From: Rhodopirellula baltica SH 1
GTDB taxonomy: Bacteria; Planctomycetota; Planctomycetia; Pirellulales; Pirellulaceae
Direction of reading: 5' to 3'
DNA: 64,000 nt
Assembly (NCBI RefSeq): GCF_000196115.1
Contig: NC_005027.1
Coordinates: forward strand, 6,010,001-6,074,000
Every line of letters starts with the position of its first letter. Positions within the stretch are counted from its first letter, which is position 1. The notes below the pieces were generated by a model. The model saw only the letters and a list, made by a program, of their open reading frames with translations, did not search any database and was not told where the DNA came from. The translations under genes were made by a program, and so were the position numbers. Below are positions 8,663 to 16,419 of this stretch, piece after piece.

Positions 8663-9805
8663 ATGAGTCTGGATGTGTCGCGGGTGTCATCGGTCGGTGA
8701 TGTTCCATTTTTGATGTCGGGTAGAGATCGTCGATTCCGAACGGGAATGGGTTTCACTTTGGTGGAGTTGCTGGTCGTGATCGCCATTATTGGTGTTCTG
8801 GTGGGTTTGTTGTTGCCTGCGGTCCAAGCTGCTCGGGAGGCCGCTCGCAGAATGTCCTGCAGCAACAATCTCCGTCAGGTTGGCTTGGCTGCCCAAAACT
8901 ATCACTCGGCTTACCGACGATTTCCGGCTGGCTACGTGTCGTTTCCTACCAGCACCGGAGTTGCGCCCGCATCGGTCGCAATGGACCCGGTCACTTGGGA
9001 TGCAGGTCCTGGCTGGGGATGGGGAGCGGGGTTGCTGCCATTCTTAGAAGCCACCGCCTTGAATGATCAATTGCGAATGAACGAGCCCATTTGGTCCATG
9101 TCCAACGAAGCGGCAATTGCAGCCAGGGTGCCGACGTATTTGTGTCCGAGTGCCGCCGGTGGAGATGCGGCATTTGATGTGAAGGATGAGGCTGACAATT
9201 TGTTGCAGCTCAACGGCCAGGGCATCCGATTGGGACGCAGTCACTACGTCGCCAGCCACGGGCAAGAAAGCTGTTGGGGAGAGTGCGGGTCCGCGGCAAC
9301 AGGAATTGTCTTTACGAACATCTACACGTCAGAGACGAAGATCGTCCCAATCGATGGAGACGCAGGCCGGGTCGCTGACGGTCCTTTCTTTCGAAATTCA
9401 AAAACTCGCTTCCGCGATGTGTTGGACGGGACCAGCAACACGATCTTCTTTGGGGAGCACACGTCTTCACTGAGTGACAAAACGTGGGTGGGTGTCGTTC
9501 CAGGGGCGTTCACGCATCCGCGATTCACTTCACCTGAAAACGGACCCGACGCGGCGGCGACGCTGACGTTGGTTCATGCCGGGCCTTCCGGCGGTGAATT
9601 GGACATCACCGGTTTTCCAATCATTCACCCGGTGAACTTTCCGACTTACCACGTCGGGCAAATGGTGTCCGATCATCCCGGCGGAGGCATGGTCGCGTTT
9701 GGCGATGGATCGGTTCGCTTTGTCACTGAATTTGTGGATCTGTTTCTGTGGGCGGAGATGTCCAGCATGAACGAAAGCGAAGTCATCGATTGGGAGAAAC
9801 TCTGA
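8663..9805 (+). CDS. DUF1559 prepilin-like protein with type IV N-methylation motif
   Basis: 380 aa. ATG at 8663 with GGAGAG six bases upstream is preferred over the TTG at 8615, because the operator palindrome would otherwise be coding. A basic leader ends at Gly30, followed by FTLVE with Glu35 at position +5 and a hydrophobic helix (LLVVIAIIGVLVGLLLP), then AAREAARRMSC. This is the class-III prepilin processing signal. The large C-terminal domain is DUF1559, ending with the family DG motif (MVAFGDGSVRFV). These proteins are massively amplified in Planctomycetes and thought to be pseudopilins or surface proteins. Putative metal-repressor operators precede it, and the next gene starts inside its stop codon (TGATG). 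Confidence 0.92.
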   Translation: MSLDVSRVSSVGDVPFLMSGRDRRFRTGMGFTLVELLVVIAIIGVLVGLLLPAVQAAREAARRMSCSNNLRQVGLAAQNYHSAYRRFPAGYVSFPTSTGVAPASVAMDPVTWDAGPGWGWGAGLLPFLEATALNDQLRMNEPIWSMSNEAAIAARVPTYLCPSAAGGDAAFDVKDEADNLLQLNGQGIRLGRSHYVASHGQESCWGECGSAATGIVFTNIYTSETKIVPIDGDAGRVADGPFFRNSKTRFRDVLDGTSNTIFFGEHTSSLSDKTWVGVVPGAFTHPRFTSPENGPDAAATLTLVHAGPSGGELDITGFPIIHPVNFPTYHVGQMVSDHPGGGMVAFGDGSVRFVTEFVDLFLWAEMSSMNESEVIDWEKL

Positions 9806-10155
9806 TGGCAAATTCGAAAGCGATTCCCGGTGACAAGCGAAACGAATGGATCAAGTGGGCGTGCCTGGCGATCGCGGTCGTCGGTTTGGCGTTCTACTTT
9901 TTTCCGCGCAGCAAAGTTGTGCTGGACGACCAGGGATACGACGCTTCAGTGGCGCTGTACCGGATTTGCAATCAGAAAGACATGGAGTCATTGCAAAAGA
10001 TTGCGGAACAAGTCGCCCAGTGGCAAACCGAAGGAAAGATCTCCGAGCAGTCTTACGCTTCGGTCCAGCAGGTCATCGGGTTGGCCAACGAAGGCGACTG
10101 GTCCCAAGCCGCCCGTGAGTGCCGGCGAATGATGGAAGATCAGGTCCAACGATGA
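9805..10155 (+). CDS. Small membrane-anchored protein, translationally coupled to DUF1559 gene
   Basis: 116 aa. The ATG at 9805 overlaps the preceding TGA in a TGATG junction, so translation is probably coupled. A basic N-terminus is followed by one hydrophobic helix at ~residues 19-34 (WACLAIAVVGLAFYFF). The rest is a helical, soluble domain with two Cys (YRICNQKDME, ARECRRMM). No family was recognised. Its pairing with the DUF1559 gene and the shared upstream operators suggest it works with that prepilin-like protein. Confidence 0.75.
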   Translation: MANSKAIPGDKRNEWIKWACLAIAVVGLAFYFFPRSKVVLDDQGYDASVALYRICNQKDMESLQKIAEQVAQWQTEGKISEQSYASVQQVIGLANEGDWSQAARECRRMMEDQVQR

Positions 10156-10181
10156 CGACGCGGTAAACGTCACATGGCGAA

Positions 10182-11042
10182 TCAGTTCGCTCGCAATTGC
10201 AGAACAGCCATCACGGGCCGGTGATCCGAAGCCAATGGCTCATCGATCACGTCCACCGTTTTGACGGTCCACTGGGTCTCTGGAGACGCAAACAGGAAAT
10301 CGATTTCGCGGTCCGGCTTTTCAGCCGAAAAAGTGAATGAATCGTCGGCTGGCTTGTCTGCTTCGACAAACCCGTCCTGAAACAGTTGAACCGTGCGTGA
10401 TTCGGGCGTGTCGTTAAAGTCGCCGAGCAAAATCGCGGGGTTGGAAAGCGATCGAATGAACTCGCGAACCTTGGTCGCTTGTTCGAATCGGACCGTGTCA
10501 TCGCGAATGTAGTCGAAGTGCACGTTGACCAGCGTCAACTTGTTTCCATCGGGCAGAGTGACGTGAGCTACCAAGGCGACGCGAGGTTCTCGGCCGCGAG
10601 CCAGTTCGACCGACTCGGTTTTTTCGATGGGGTATCGCGAAAGGATGGCCATTCCGTATCGGCCTCCGTCGTAATCCATGAACGGGGCAAAGGCGGCATG
10701 CATGTCGAGGTGTTCGCCTAGCCATTGGGCTTGGTCGACCTTGCCGCTTCGGTTGCAACGCTCATCCACTTCTTGCAAGCCGACAAAGTCAGGTTTGAGT
10801 TTCGAGATCACGTCCGCTGTTCTTGGCAGGTCCGTTTTTCCATCGTTTCCGTAACCACGTTTGATGTTGTAGGAGAGCACGCGATGGGAGGAGTTTGTTT
10901 CTTCCGCCGATGATTCTCCGGGCATCGCAATCAATGTCGCGATCGCGATCAGCAAGCCAACCAGGGGGCGAACTGCTGTCAAGAAAGAGCTTTGTTTGCA
11001 AGCAAAGGTTGAGTTGGCGAAGCGGTGAAGCGGGAAAGTCAT
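10182..11042 (-). CDS. Exported endonuclease/exonuclease/phosphatase (EEP) family hydrolase
   Basis: 286 aa from the ATG at 11042. The longer frame to 11348 lacks coding character. A signal peptide spans ~residues 1-46 (LVGLLIAIATLIAMPGESSA). The EEP fold motifs are in order: LSYNIKRG with the catalytic Asn, LQEVDE with the metal-binding Glu, GDFNDTPES with Asp/Asn, and ASDHRPV with the C-terminal Asp-His pair. The family is Mg2+-dependent and hydrolyses phosphodiester or phosphomonoester bonds in nucleic acids, inositol lipids or sphingolipids; the substrate here cannot be told. It is convergent with the preceding gene pair. Export and an intact active site are clear. Confidence 0.88.
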   Translation of the reverse strand: MTFPLHRFANSTFACKQSSFLTAVRPLVGLLIAIATLIAMPGESSAEETNSSHRVLSYNIKRGYGNDGKTDLPRTADVISKLKPDFVGLQEVDERCNRSGKVDQAQWLGEHLDMHAAFAPFMDYDGGRYGMAILSRYPIEKTESVELARGREPRVALVAHVTLPDGNKLTLVNVHFDYIRDDTVRFEQATKVREFIRSLSNPAILLGDFNDTPESRTVQLFQDGFVEADKPADDSFTFSAEKPDREIDFLFASPETQWTVKTVDVIDEPLASDHRPVMAVLQLRAN

Positions 11043-11424
11043 GGTGCGGGTCTTGTTGTGCGAAATAGAAGTGCGGGACAGCAGACGGACCAACGTAAAT
11101 ATATGCGATGAGTGGATCCTTGCACGAGCTTGCCAAGACGAGATGGCGTCTTTGCAAGATGGTCGGCAAACGTTCGAGCAACCTGGTTCGGGATGACCGG
11201 TTTTCGTCCGATGACGTTGTCGTTTGAAAGGCGAGGCTTGGTTTGCAGAGTTGTCATGTCGCTGATTCGAAGTGAATTGATTGACTCGATGAATGAAGAA
11301 CGAATTTTGGGTGAAAGGTTGGAAGAGAGCCCAAGCACTGGAACACAAGATGCAGCCATTCGAGTTCGCCTGAGCCCACCTTCTCGTTCAGGGTTCCCTC
11401 TCAGAAACTCGTAAGGAGATCCAA
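11043..11424. other. Intergenic region, no gene recognised
   Basis: 382 bases between the divergent EEP hydrolase (minus) and DUF4142 (plus) genes. Both promoters must lie here. The ribosome-binding site AAGGAG at ~11412-11417 belongs to the DUF4142 gene. Short ORFs in this stretch look like chance frames, and no RNA gene or palindromic operator was noticed. Confidence 0.4.
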
Positions 11425-12102
11425 ATGTTGAAATTGCGATTCACTGTTGCTGCCGCTGCACTCACCGTCTTGACCGGTCTGCCCGTCGCCAACGCCCAGC
11501 AAGGAACCAATGGTGGTTCGATTCTCGATGGACAACTTCAAACCCAACAGGATCAAACCGACTCGGGACGCTATGAGGCACGACGAACGTCGACCGATAG
11601 TCGTCAACAGCAGCCAACGGTCACGCAAGCGATCGTGCAAAAGCTGCAAAAGGCCAATGAGAATGAGATCGAGTTAGCAAAGATGGCGATGCAGAAAACC
11701 GACCACGACGAACTGAAGCAGTTGACTCAAACGATCGTCCGCGACCACGAAGCACTCAACCAAAAGTTGCGGCAATTCAGCAATCAGAATCAGGCCGGTT
11801 CACAAGGCCAGCGGGTGCCCGCCCAACTTTGTCAGATCGCGGAACAAGCCTGTGACAACGCGATGAAGATGACCAAGGACATGCTGACCAAGTACGAAGG
11901 TCAGGATTTCCAAATGGCTTTTCTGGGCCAGCAATGTGTGGCTCACACGATGATGTTGGCGGAACTGAAGGCGATTGAAAGCACCGGGCCGCAGGAATTG
12001 CAGCCGATTGCTCAAGAGGCCATTTCGAAAGTCGAGAAGCATCTTGAGAAAGCCAAGCAATTGGCGAAGAAACTGGAGGACGACGAAAAGCAACGGTCCT
12101 AG
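11425..12102 (+). CDS. DUF4142 exported ferritin-like four-helix protein
   Basis: 225 aa, ATG with AAGGAG about seven bases upstream. A signal peptide of ~24 residues ends at VANAQQ. A Gln-rich linker follows, then a predicted helical bundle (~residues 65-215) typical of DUF4142: NENEIELAKMAMQKT, LTQTIVRDHEALNQKL, FLGQQCVAHTMMLAELK. Three Cys occur in the middle of the bundle (AQLCQIAEQACDNAM and GQQCVAH). The fold is ferritin-like and the location periplasmic, but the biochemical role of the family is not established. Monocistronic; the IS element begins 78 bp downstream. Confidence 0.85.
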   Translation: MLKLRFTVAAAALTVLTGLPVANAQQGTNGGSILDGQLQTQQDQTDSGRYEARRTSTDSRQQQPTVTQAIVQKLQKANENEIELAKMAMQKTDHDELKQLTQTIVRDHEALNQKLRQFSNQNQAGSQGQRVPAQLCQIAEQACDNAMKMTKDMLTKYEGQDFQMAFLGQQCVAHTMMLAELKAIESTGPQELQPIAQEAISKVEKHLEKAKQLAKKLEDDEKQRS

Positions 12103-12179
12103 TTGTTTTGCCGCCAAACCTGTTTTGGAACGATGCATTCGCACTAAGCACGTGAGTCATTGGGCTTGATCACGTAGCG

Positions 12180-12212
12180 GCGTCTCTCGGGACGTTCGAT
12201 TTACAACTTGCG
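12180..12212 (+). repeat. Left terminal inverted repeat of the ISAzo13-type element
   Basis: 33 bp beginning GCGTCTCTCGGGACG and ending ACAACTTGCG; pairs with 13537-13569 with two mismatches. Confidence 0.85.
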
Positions 12213-12312
12213 GAACTGCTTTGCTAGCATTGCATTCGGCTGAAATCGCCTGCTCGTTACAATGGGGTTATCGAATGGACTGAAAGGATCTTTGACTTTG
12301 AAGGAGTGTGTC

Positions 12313-12585
12313 ATGACACTTGCAATGGAACACCACTTCGACCAAGCGGTCGAATCCCAGATGCGAAACTTTTTTCGGACTCTCGGCGAGAAGGATCGTC
12401 GACGCTACGCAGCGATCGAAGCCAGGAAGCTTCCTTTCGGAGGCATCCGCTACATCGCCAAAGTACTTGGCTGCTGTGAGAACACGATCGCAAGTGGCAT
12501 CAAAGAGCTGGAGAGCCTTGCTGATGGTGATCCCCTGGAAGGACGCCAGCGAGTCGAAGGAGGTGGCCGCCCAAAAAAGAACTGA
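12313..12585 (+). CDS. ISAzo13 transposase, upstream frame (ORF A)
   Basis: 90 aa from the ATG at 12313, which has AAGGAG six bases upstream; a longer start at 12262 lacks such a site. The product is the N-terminal DNA-binding part of the transposase: a helical region with FFRTLGEKDRRRYAAIEA and then an HTH (GGIRYIAKVLGCCENTIASGI), ending in GGGRPKKN. ISAzo13 transposases normally continue without a break. Here the frame stops at 12583-12585 just after a run of six A. Slipping back one base on A-AAA-AAG at 12573-12579 restores the family spacing into the downstream frame. Alone it could act as a regulatory short product. Confidence 0.85.
   Translation: MTLAMEHHFDQAVESQMRNFFRTLGEKDRRRYAAIEARKLPFGGIRYIAKVLGCCENTIASGIKELESLADGDPLEGRQRVEGGGRPKKN
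12557..12579 (+). promoter_or_regulatory. Probable programmed -1 frameshift cassette
   Basis: The heptamer A-AAA-AAG at 12573-12579 is in the correct zero-frame phase (CCA AAA AAG). A Shine-Dalgarno-like AAGGAGG at 12557-12563 precedes it with a 9-base gap. This is the arrangement known from the dnaX -1 frameshift signal and many IS elements. A weak hairpin ACTCA-TGAA-TGAGT lies downstream at about 12595-12608. Function is inferred from this architecture and from the restored transposase alignment. Confidence 0.75.
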
Positions 12586-12599
12586 GCTGTCCGTCACTC

Positions 12600-13529
12600 A
12601 TGAATGAGTTGCGGGCAGTGATCCAAGACAATACTGCCGGTAGTCCCACCGTGCCTGGCTTGAAGTGGACGCATCTGTCGGTCGCTGAGATTGTCAGAGA
12701 ATTGTTCCAGCGAGGAATCAAGGTTGCAAACGAAGTGGTTTCTCGTTTGCTCGGCGAGATGGGGTTCAAGACTCGCCAGCAGGTGAAATCAAAAACCAAG
12801 GCGCCAAGTCGCGACCGTGACGAGCAGTTTGAAAAGATCGAGAAGTCCATCGAGGACTACAAAAACACGGGAGATCCTGTGTTTAGCATTGATAGCAAAC
12901 GAAAGGAATCGCTGGGTGAAGTCCACCGTAGCGGCGACGTGATTGCCAATCAGGCAGCGGAAGTTCTCGACCATGATCTACCAGCTTACCGTGATGGCGA
13001 AGTCACACCGCATGGGATCTACGACGTGCAAGAAAACACGGGGCACGTGACAGTGACCACAGGTAGCGACACCGGTGAATTTGCGGTGGCATCGTTTCAA
13101 CGGTACTGGGAAGAAGTTGGTTCGGTCCAGCACGCCTCGGCCAAGCGAATTCTCCTCTTGTGTGATTGTGGTGGCAGCAACAGCTACCGTTCAAACACGC
13201 TCAAGTACCATCTTCAGGAACTGTCCAATGAACTCGGGTTGCCGATTCAAGTGGCCCACTATCCGGTTCATTGCTCGAAATACAATCCGATTGAACGGCG
13301 AGAGTTTAGCCACGTCGAACGAGCGTTTTCAGGCCGAATTTTTTCAACAGCCTCGGACGTAGCAGAGGCTGCTGAATCAACATCCACCCAGACCGGGTTG
13401 AACATCACCACAGCAGAACTCCCCGAATTCCAGCCTGTTCGCAAGAGCGGGAAAAGAGTGCCGAAACCACCGAACGTGGAATACGACAAAGATCTCCCCG
13501 ACTACAACTACACGTTCAACCCACAGTAG
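12600..13529 (+). CDS. ISAzo13 transposase, downstream frame with catalytic core (ORF B)
   Basis: 309 aa from an ATG at 12600, although the natural product is probably an A-B fusion of roughly 405 aa made by -1 frameshifting, since the frame is open back to the slippery A run. It carries the rest of the HTH region (KWTHLSVAEIVREL, NEVVSRLLGEMGF) and the DDE nuclease core: Asp in FSIDSKRKE, HGIYDV, Asp in LLLCDCGGSNSYR, and the PIERREFSHVE segment with the final Glu, plus HYPVHCSKYNPIE. The C-terminal DYNYTFNP is also family-like. No internal stop, so the catalytic part appears intact. Confidence 0.88.
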   Translation: MNELRAVIQDNTAGSPTVPGLKWTHLSVAEIVRELFQRGIKVANEVVSRLLGEMGFKTRQQVKSKTKAPSRDRDEQFEKIEKSIEDYKNTGDPVFSIDSKRKESLGEVHRSGDVIANQAAEVLDHDLPAYRDGEVTPHGIYDVQENTGHVTVTTGSDTGEFAVASFQRYWEEVGSVQHASAKRILLLCDCGGSNSYRSNTLKYHLQELSNELGLPIQVAHYPVHCSKYNPIERREFSHVERAFSGRIFSTASDVAEAAESTSTQTGLNITTAELPEFQPVRKSGKRVPKPPNVEYDKDLPDYNYTFNPQ

Positions 13530-13536
13530 TTGAATA

Positions 13537-13569
13537 CGCAAGTTGTAAATCGAACGTCCCCCGAGACGC
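13537..13569 (-). repeat. Right terminal inverted repeat of the ISAzo13-type element
   Basis: 33 bp, reverse complement of 12180-12212 with two mismatches. Confidence 0.85.
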
Positions 13570-13577
13570 TGTCATTT

Positions 13578-13598
13578 GCGAGTCTCAGAGAGACTCGC
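13578..13598. repeat. Hairpin flanking the IS right end
   Basis: GCGAGTCTC-AGA-GAGACTCGC, 9-bp perfect arms with a 3-base loop, starting 9 bp after the IS right repeat. It has no following T run on either strand, so it is a palindromic repeat rather than a clear terminator. Confidence 0.5.
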
Positions 13599-13709
13599 CT
13601 AAGTGAGGTTCTACCCGATCATTCCTGCCGACCTGCTTAGCGCCGGGACATGGTCGCGGCGCTGGTTTGGGTTCTGAGCAGGTACGCAGGAATGTTTGGG
13701 GTGATTCCC

Positions 13710-13773
13710 GTGAGCCGTTTGGGCGCTGGGTCCAATCGAGTGCGAGAACCGTGGCTAACGCCAAACGGCTCAC
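13710..13773. repeat. Long-armed inverted repeat near the 3' end of csaA
   Basis: GTGAGCCGTTTGG at 13710-13722 pairs perfectly with CCAAACGGCTCAC at 13761-13773 around a 38-base loop. It resembles in style the GCCGTTAGC-rich palindromic repeats at 19.65 and 57.0 kb but is not a close copy. It lies 33 bp past the end of the csaA coding region and could serve as a transcript end or be a mobile palindrome. Confidence 0.55.
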
Positions 13774-13805
13774 ATGCCCGATGACACCTGCGAAGGGGTG
13801 AACGC

Positions 13806-14144
13806 TCAGCCGAGTTTGGCACCGTTGGGCATTGCTTTGTCCGGAACCGCGAGAATGACTGATCCATCTTCACGGTACAGTCCTGTGAGCAAAAACTCAG
13901 ACGTGATCGGTCCAATCTGCTTGGGCGGGAAATTGACCACGCCGAGGATCTGGCGTCCGAGCAATTCTTCTTTGGTGTAGTGCACCGTGATCTGGGCGCT
14001 GGTTCGTTTGGTCCCCAGCTCCTCGCCAAAATCGACAGTGATTTTGTACGCGGGCTTGCGGGCCTCTGGAAAGTCCTCGACCAGCGTGATTGTGCCCACG
14101 CGCACGTCAACGTTTTCGAATTCTTGCCAAGTGATGAGCGACAT
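13806..14144 (-). CDS. csaA: CsaA-type tRNA-binding domain protein (secretion chaperone-like)
   Basis: 112 aa from the ATG at 14144, the usual length for CsaA (about 110 aa). The single EMAP-II/Trbp111-like OB fold is recognisable throughout: VDVRVGTI, FPEARKPAYKITVDFG, a TKRTSAQI segment, LLGRQILGVVNFPPKQIG and EFLLTGLYREDGSV. In Bacillus subtilis CsaA is a dimeric chaperone linked to protein export; tRNA binding is also reported for the fold. The neighbours (IS element and non-coding repeats) give no functional link. Family assignment is strong, cellular role less so. Confidence 0.88.
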   Translation of the reverse strand: MSLITWQEFENVDVRVGTITLVEDFPEARKPAYKITVDFGEELGTKRTSAQITVHYTKEELLGRQILGVVNFPPKQIGPITSEFLLTGLYREDGSVILAVPDKAMPNGAKLG

Positions 14145-14656
14145 GATGTTTTCGTTTGAGTAGGGATATCGGAAGACGTGATTTTGACATGCCCACGTGA
14201 CTGCTCCGGTCGTAGTGCGCTGTTGTAGCAAGGTGCACTGAAGTCGAGAAAGCCACGTCAGTGCTCGACAACAACGCCATTTGTGGCCGGCACCATCCGA
14301 CGATCCCAACCTGTAGCTCGGTGGTCCCCCACCGAGCCGAGCGCTAAAAGACCCGTCCCTTTATGTGCGCGACGGCGACTCTCTGAGATCGCTGCCGGGA
14401 TGAAAACTGGCGCAACAACCGCAAGCATCGAGCAGTCCAGGCGTACGCCCTGCTGGAAAGGCTCTCCGCTCTGATTCGGTGATCATCGAGCGTTGGCAAA
14501 ATAAGTTATCTGAATGACGTGGTATCTCAAGGTTCCCTGATTCCCACCCGCTAGGATTGTGCCTGTTGAGGCGGGTGGTTTGACGGGCATTTTGCCACTT
14601 AATCGCGAGCCTCTCTTTCCCGCCGCGTCCAACTTCGCAACGTCTCCAGGCTAAAC
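14145..14656. other. Intergenic region with a GC-rich hairpin
   Basis: 512 bases without a recognisable gene between csaA (minus) and a sulfatase (plus). It contains a strong hairpin at 14316-14337 (listed separately). The segment 14338-14475 has one short open frame without family resemblance. Promoters for both flanking genes are expected here but no convincing motif was found. Confidence 0.4.
14316..14337. repeat. Hairpin repeat
   Basis: GCTCGGTGG-TCCC-CCACCGAGC, perfect 9-bp arms with a 4-base loop. There is no T tract on the plus strand. It could be a dispersed palindrome or a terminator of unusual type. Confidence 0.5.
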
Positions 14657-16306
14657 ATGAACCGTGTCATCTGCACTTCGACATCATCCTTTCAGACGGT
14701 TTGCCAAAGACATTTCCGGGCGGCGTTGTGGATCACTTTTGCGATCGTGACACTGGCGTCGTCTGGATGGTCCGCTGCGGAAGATCGTCCGAACATCCTG
14801 GTGATCATGGTGGACGACATGGGCTTTTCGGACATCGGACCGTACGGCAGTGAAATCCCAACGCCGCACTTGGATGCGTTGGCCGCAAACGGTGCCAAGT
14901 TCTCTCAGTTCTACAACACCGGTCGTTGTTGCCCAACGCGAGCCGCTTTGCTCACCGGGCTCTACTCTCATCAAACTGGGATTGGTTGGATGACAACGGA
15001 CCAAAAGGTGGAAGGGTATCGAGGCCGACTCAATGATCAGTGTGTCACGATTGGCGAAGTTCTTGGGCAAGCCGGCTACTTCACTGCGATGACGGGAAAA
15101 TGGCATGTGGGTTTCAAGCAGGGAGTCACGCCTTGGGGGCGAGGATTTGATCGAAGTTTGAATTTGCCGGCTGGTGGTTTGCACTTTTTCAATCAGACGG
15201 GATCCAAGGGAGGCACCAAACTGTTCCTCAATGGTCACGAGGTTGCCAAGGATGATCCGCAATTCGATCCACCGTGGTACGGATCCGACCTGTGGACCGA
15301 GCAAGGGATCGAGTTCATCGACGAAGCGATCGCGGAAGACAAGCCGTTTTTCTGGTACCTCGCCCATGTTGCACCCCATTTTCCGTGCATGGCGCCGGAA
15401 GCAACGATCGCGAAATATCGCGGCAAGTACATGGACGGCTGGGACAAGTTGCGAGAGGAACGGTACGCACGCCAGATCCAATCCGGGTTGATTGACGCAA
15501 GTTGGAGCTTGGAACCTCGGCCCGAGCAAATCCCCGCGTGGGAATCGTTGTCGCAAGAAGAGAAAGAACGCTACGACGACATGATGGCGATCTATGCGGC
15601 GATGATCGAAGAGATCGACAAGAACATTGGAAAGTTGGTGTCTGCTTTGGACAGTCGCGGCAAACTCGACAACACGTTGATCCTATTTTTGTCTGACAAC
15701 GGCGGCAACGCGGAGGCTGGTGTGAGTGGCCGATACGAAGGCGACTCACCGGGGGATCCGCATTCTGACGTGTTCATCGGCCGTTGTTGGGCTCACTTGA
15801 ACAACACCCCTTTTCGCAAGTACAAGCATTACAACCACGAAGGCGGCATCGCGACGCCGTTGATCGCGCATTGGCCGGACAAGATTCAGCCATCAACCGA
15901 CCAGAAGGCTTGGATCAAAACGCCCACCCATGTCATTGACTTGATGGCGACGTGTGTTGATTTGGCGAAGGCGGAGTACCCCACTCAGTTCAAGGGCAAC
16001 GAGATTCACCCGCTCGAAGGGCAAAGTCTTCAGCCATTGCTGACAGGTCAAGGCGAATTCGCAGAGCGTGCTTTGTACTGGGAACACGAAGGCAATGCCG
16101 CAGTCCGTGTCGGCAACCGCAAGTTGGTTCGCCAAGGCGCGCGAGGAGAATGGGAGTTGTTCGATCTGGGTGCCGATCGAACCGAGCAAGTCAACCTCGC
16201 CGCCGATAACCCTGACGAAGTTTCCAACCTGCAAAAGCAATGGCGACAATGGGCAAAAAGCCACCAAGTGCTCCCCAAGCCGACTAAACAGAAAAAGAAG
16301 AAGTAG
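14657..16306 (+). CDS. Exported arylsulfatase
   Basis: 549 aa. A long signal sequence runs to about residue 41 (hydrophobic LWITFAIVTLASSGWSA). The alkaline-phosphatase-like sulfatase fold starts at NILVIMVDDMGFSD with the metal-binding Asp pair. The signature C-x-P-x-R is CCPTR with Cys91, expected to be converted to formylglycine, followed by AALLTGLYSHQTG. Further motifs are TGKWHVG (Lys/His) and LFLSDNGG (Asp/Asn metal ligands). It ends in a Lys-rich tail (KQKKKK). The likely substrate is a sulfated polysaccharide of algal origin, as for most sulfatases of marine planctomycetes, but this is inference. Two more sulfatase genes lie at 19.8-22.9 kb on the other strand. Confidence 0.93.
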   Translation: MNRVICTSTSSFQTVCQRHFRAALWITFAIVTLASSGWSAAEDRPNILVIMVDDMGFSDIGPYGSEIPTPHLDALAANGAKFSQFYNTGRCCPTRAALLTGLYSHQTGIGWMTTDQKVEGYRGRLNDQCVTIGEVLGQAGYFTAMTGKWHVGFKQGVTPWGRGFDRSLNLPAGGLHFFNQTGSKGGTKLFLNGHEVAKDDPQFDPPWYGSDLWTEQGIEFIDEAIAEDKPFFWYLAHVAPHFPCMAPEATIAKYRGKYMDGWDKLREERYARQIQSGLIDASWSLEPRPEQIPAWESLSQEEKERYDDMMAIYAAMIEEIDKNIGKLVSALDSRGKLDNTLILFLSDNGGNAEAGVSGRYEGDSPGDPHSDVFIGRCWAHLNNTPFRKYKHYNHEGGIATPLIAHWPDKIQPSTDQKAWIKTPTHVIDLMATCVDLAKAEYPTQFKGNEIHPLEGQSLQPLLTGQGEFAERALYWEHEGNAAVRVGNRKLVRQGARGEWELFDLGADRTEQVNLAADNPDEVSNLQKQWRQWAKSHQVLPKPTKQKKKK

Positions 16307-16399
16307 TCAGGCATGCACGACCTGTAGACGTCGTAGCCACCGTCGCCAGTTGGTTTTTGTATTCTGGTGGATGGGCTGCGTTAGTGCTTGTTATGTCGG

Positions 16400-16419
16400 G
16401 AGAACGCTACGCCGTTCTC
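16400..16419. terminator. Hairpin at the 3' end of the dipeptide epimerase gene
   Basis: GAGAACG-CTACGC-CGTTCTC with 7-bp perfect arms covers the stop codon (TAG, read on the minus strand at 16407-16409). It lies between convergent genes and may act as a bidirectional transcript end; no long T tract follows. Confidence 0.35.

Larger units (their letters stand above)
12180..13569 (+). mobile_element. ISAzo13-family insertion sequence
   Basis: About 1390 bp bounded by 33-bp terminal inverted repeats at 12180-12212 and 13537-13569. The repeats match at 31 of 33 positions (inner core GGGACGTTCGATTTACAAC identical; mismatches only at positions 8-9). It encodes a transposase split over two frames with ISAzo13-type motifs. 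No obvious target duplication was found in the bases next to the outermost repeat ends, so the true tips could lie a few bases inward. The ends are nearly intact and the frame change carries a programmed-frameshift signature, so it may still be active. Confidence 0.9.
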
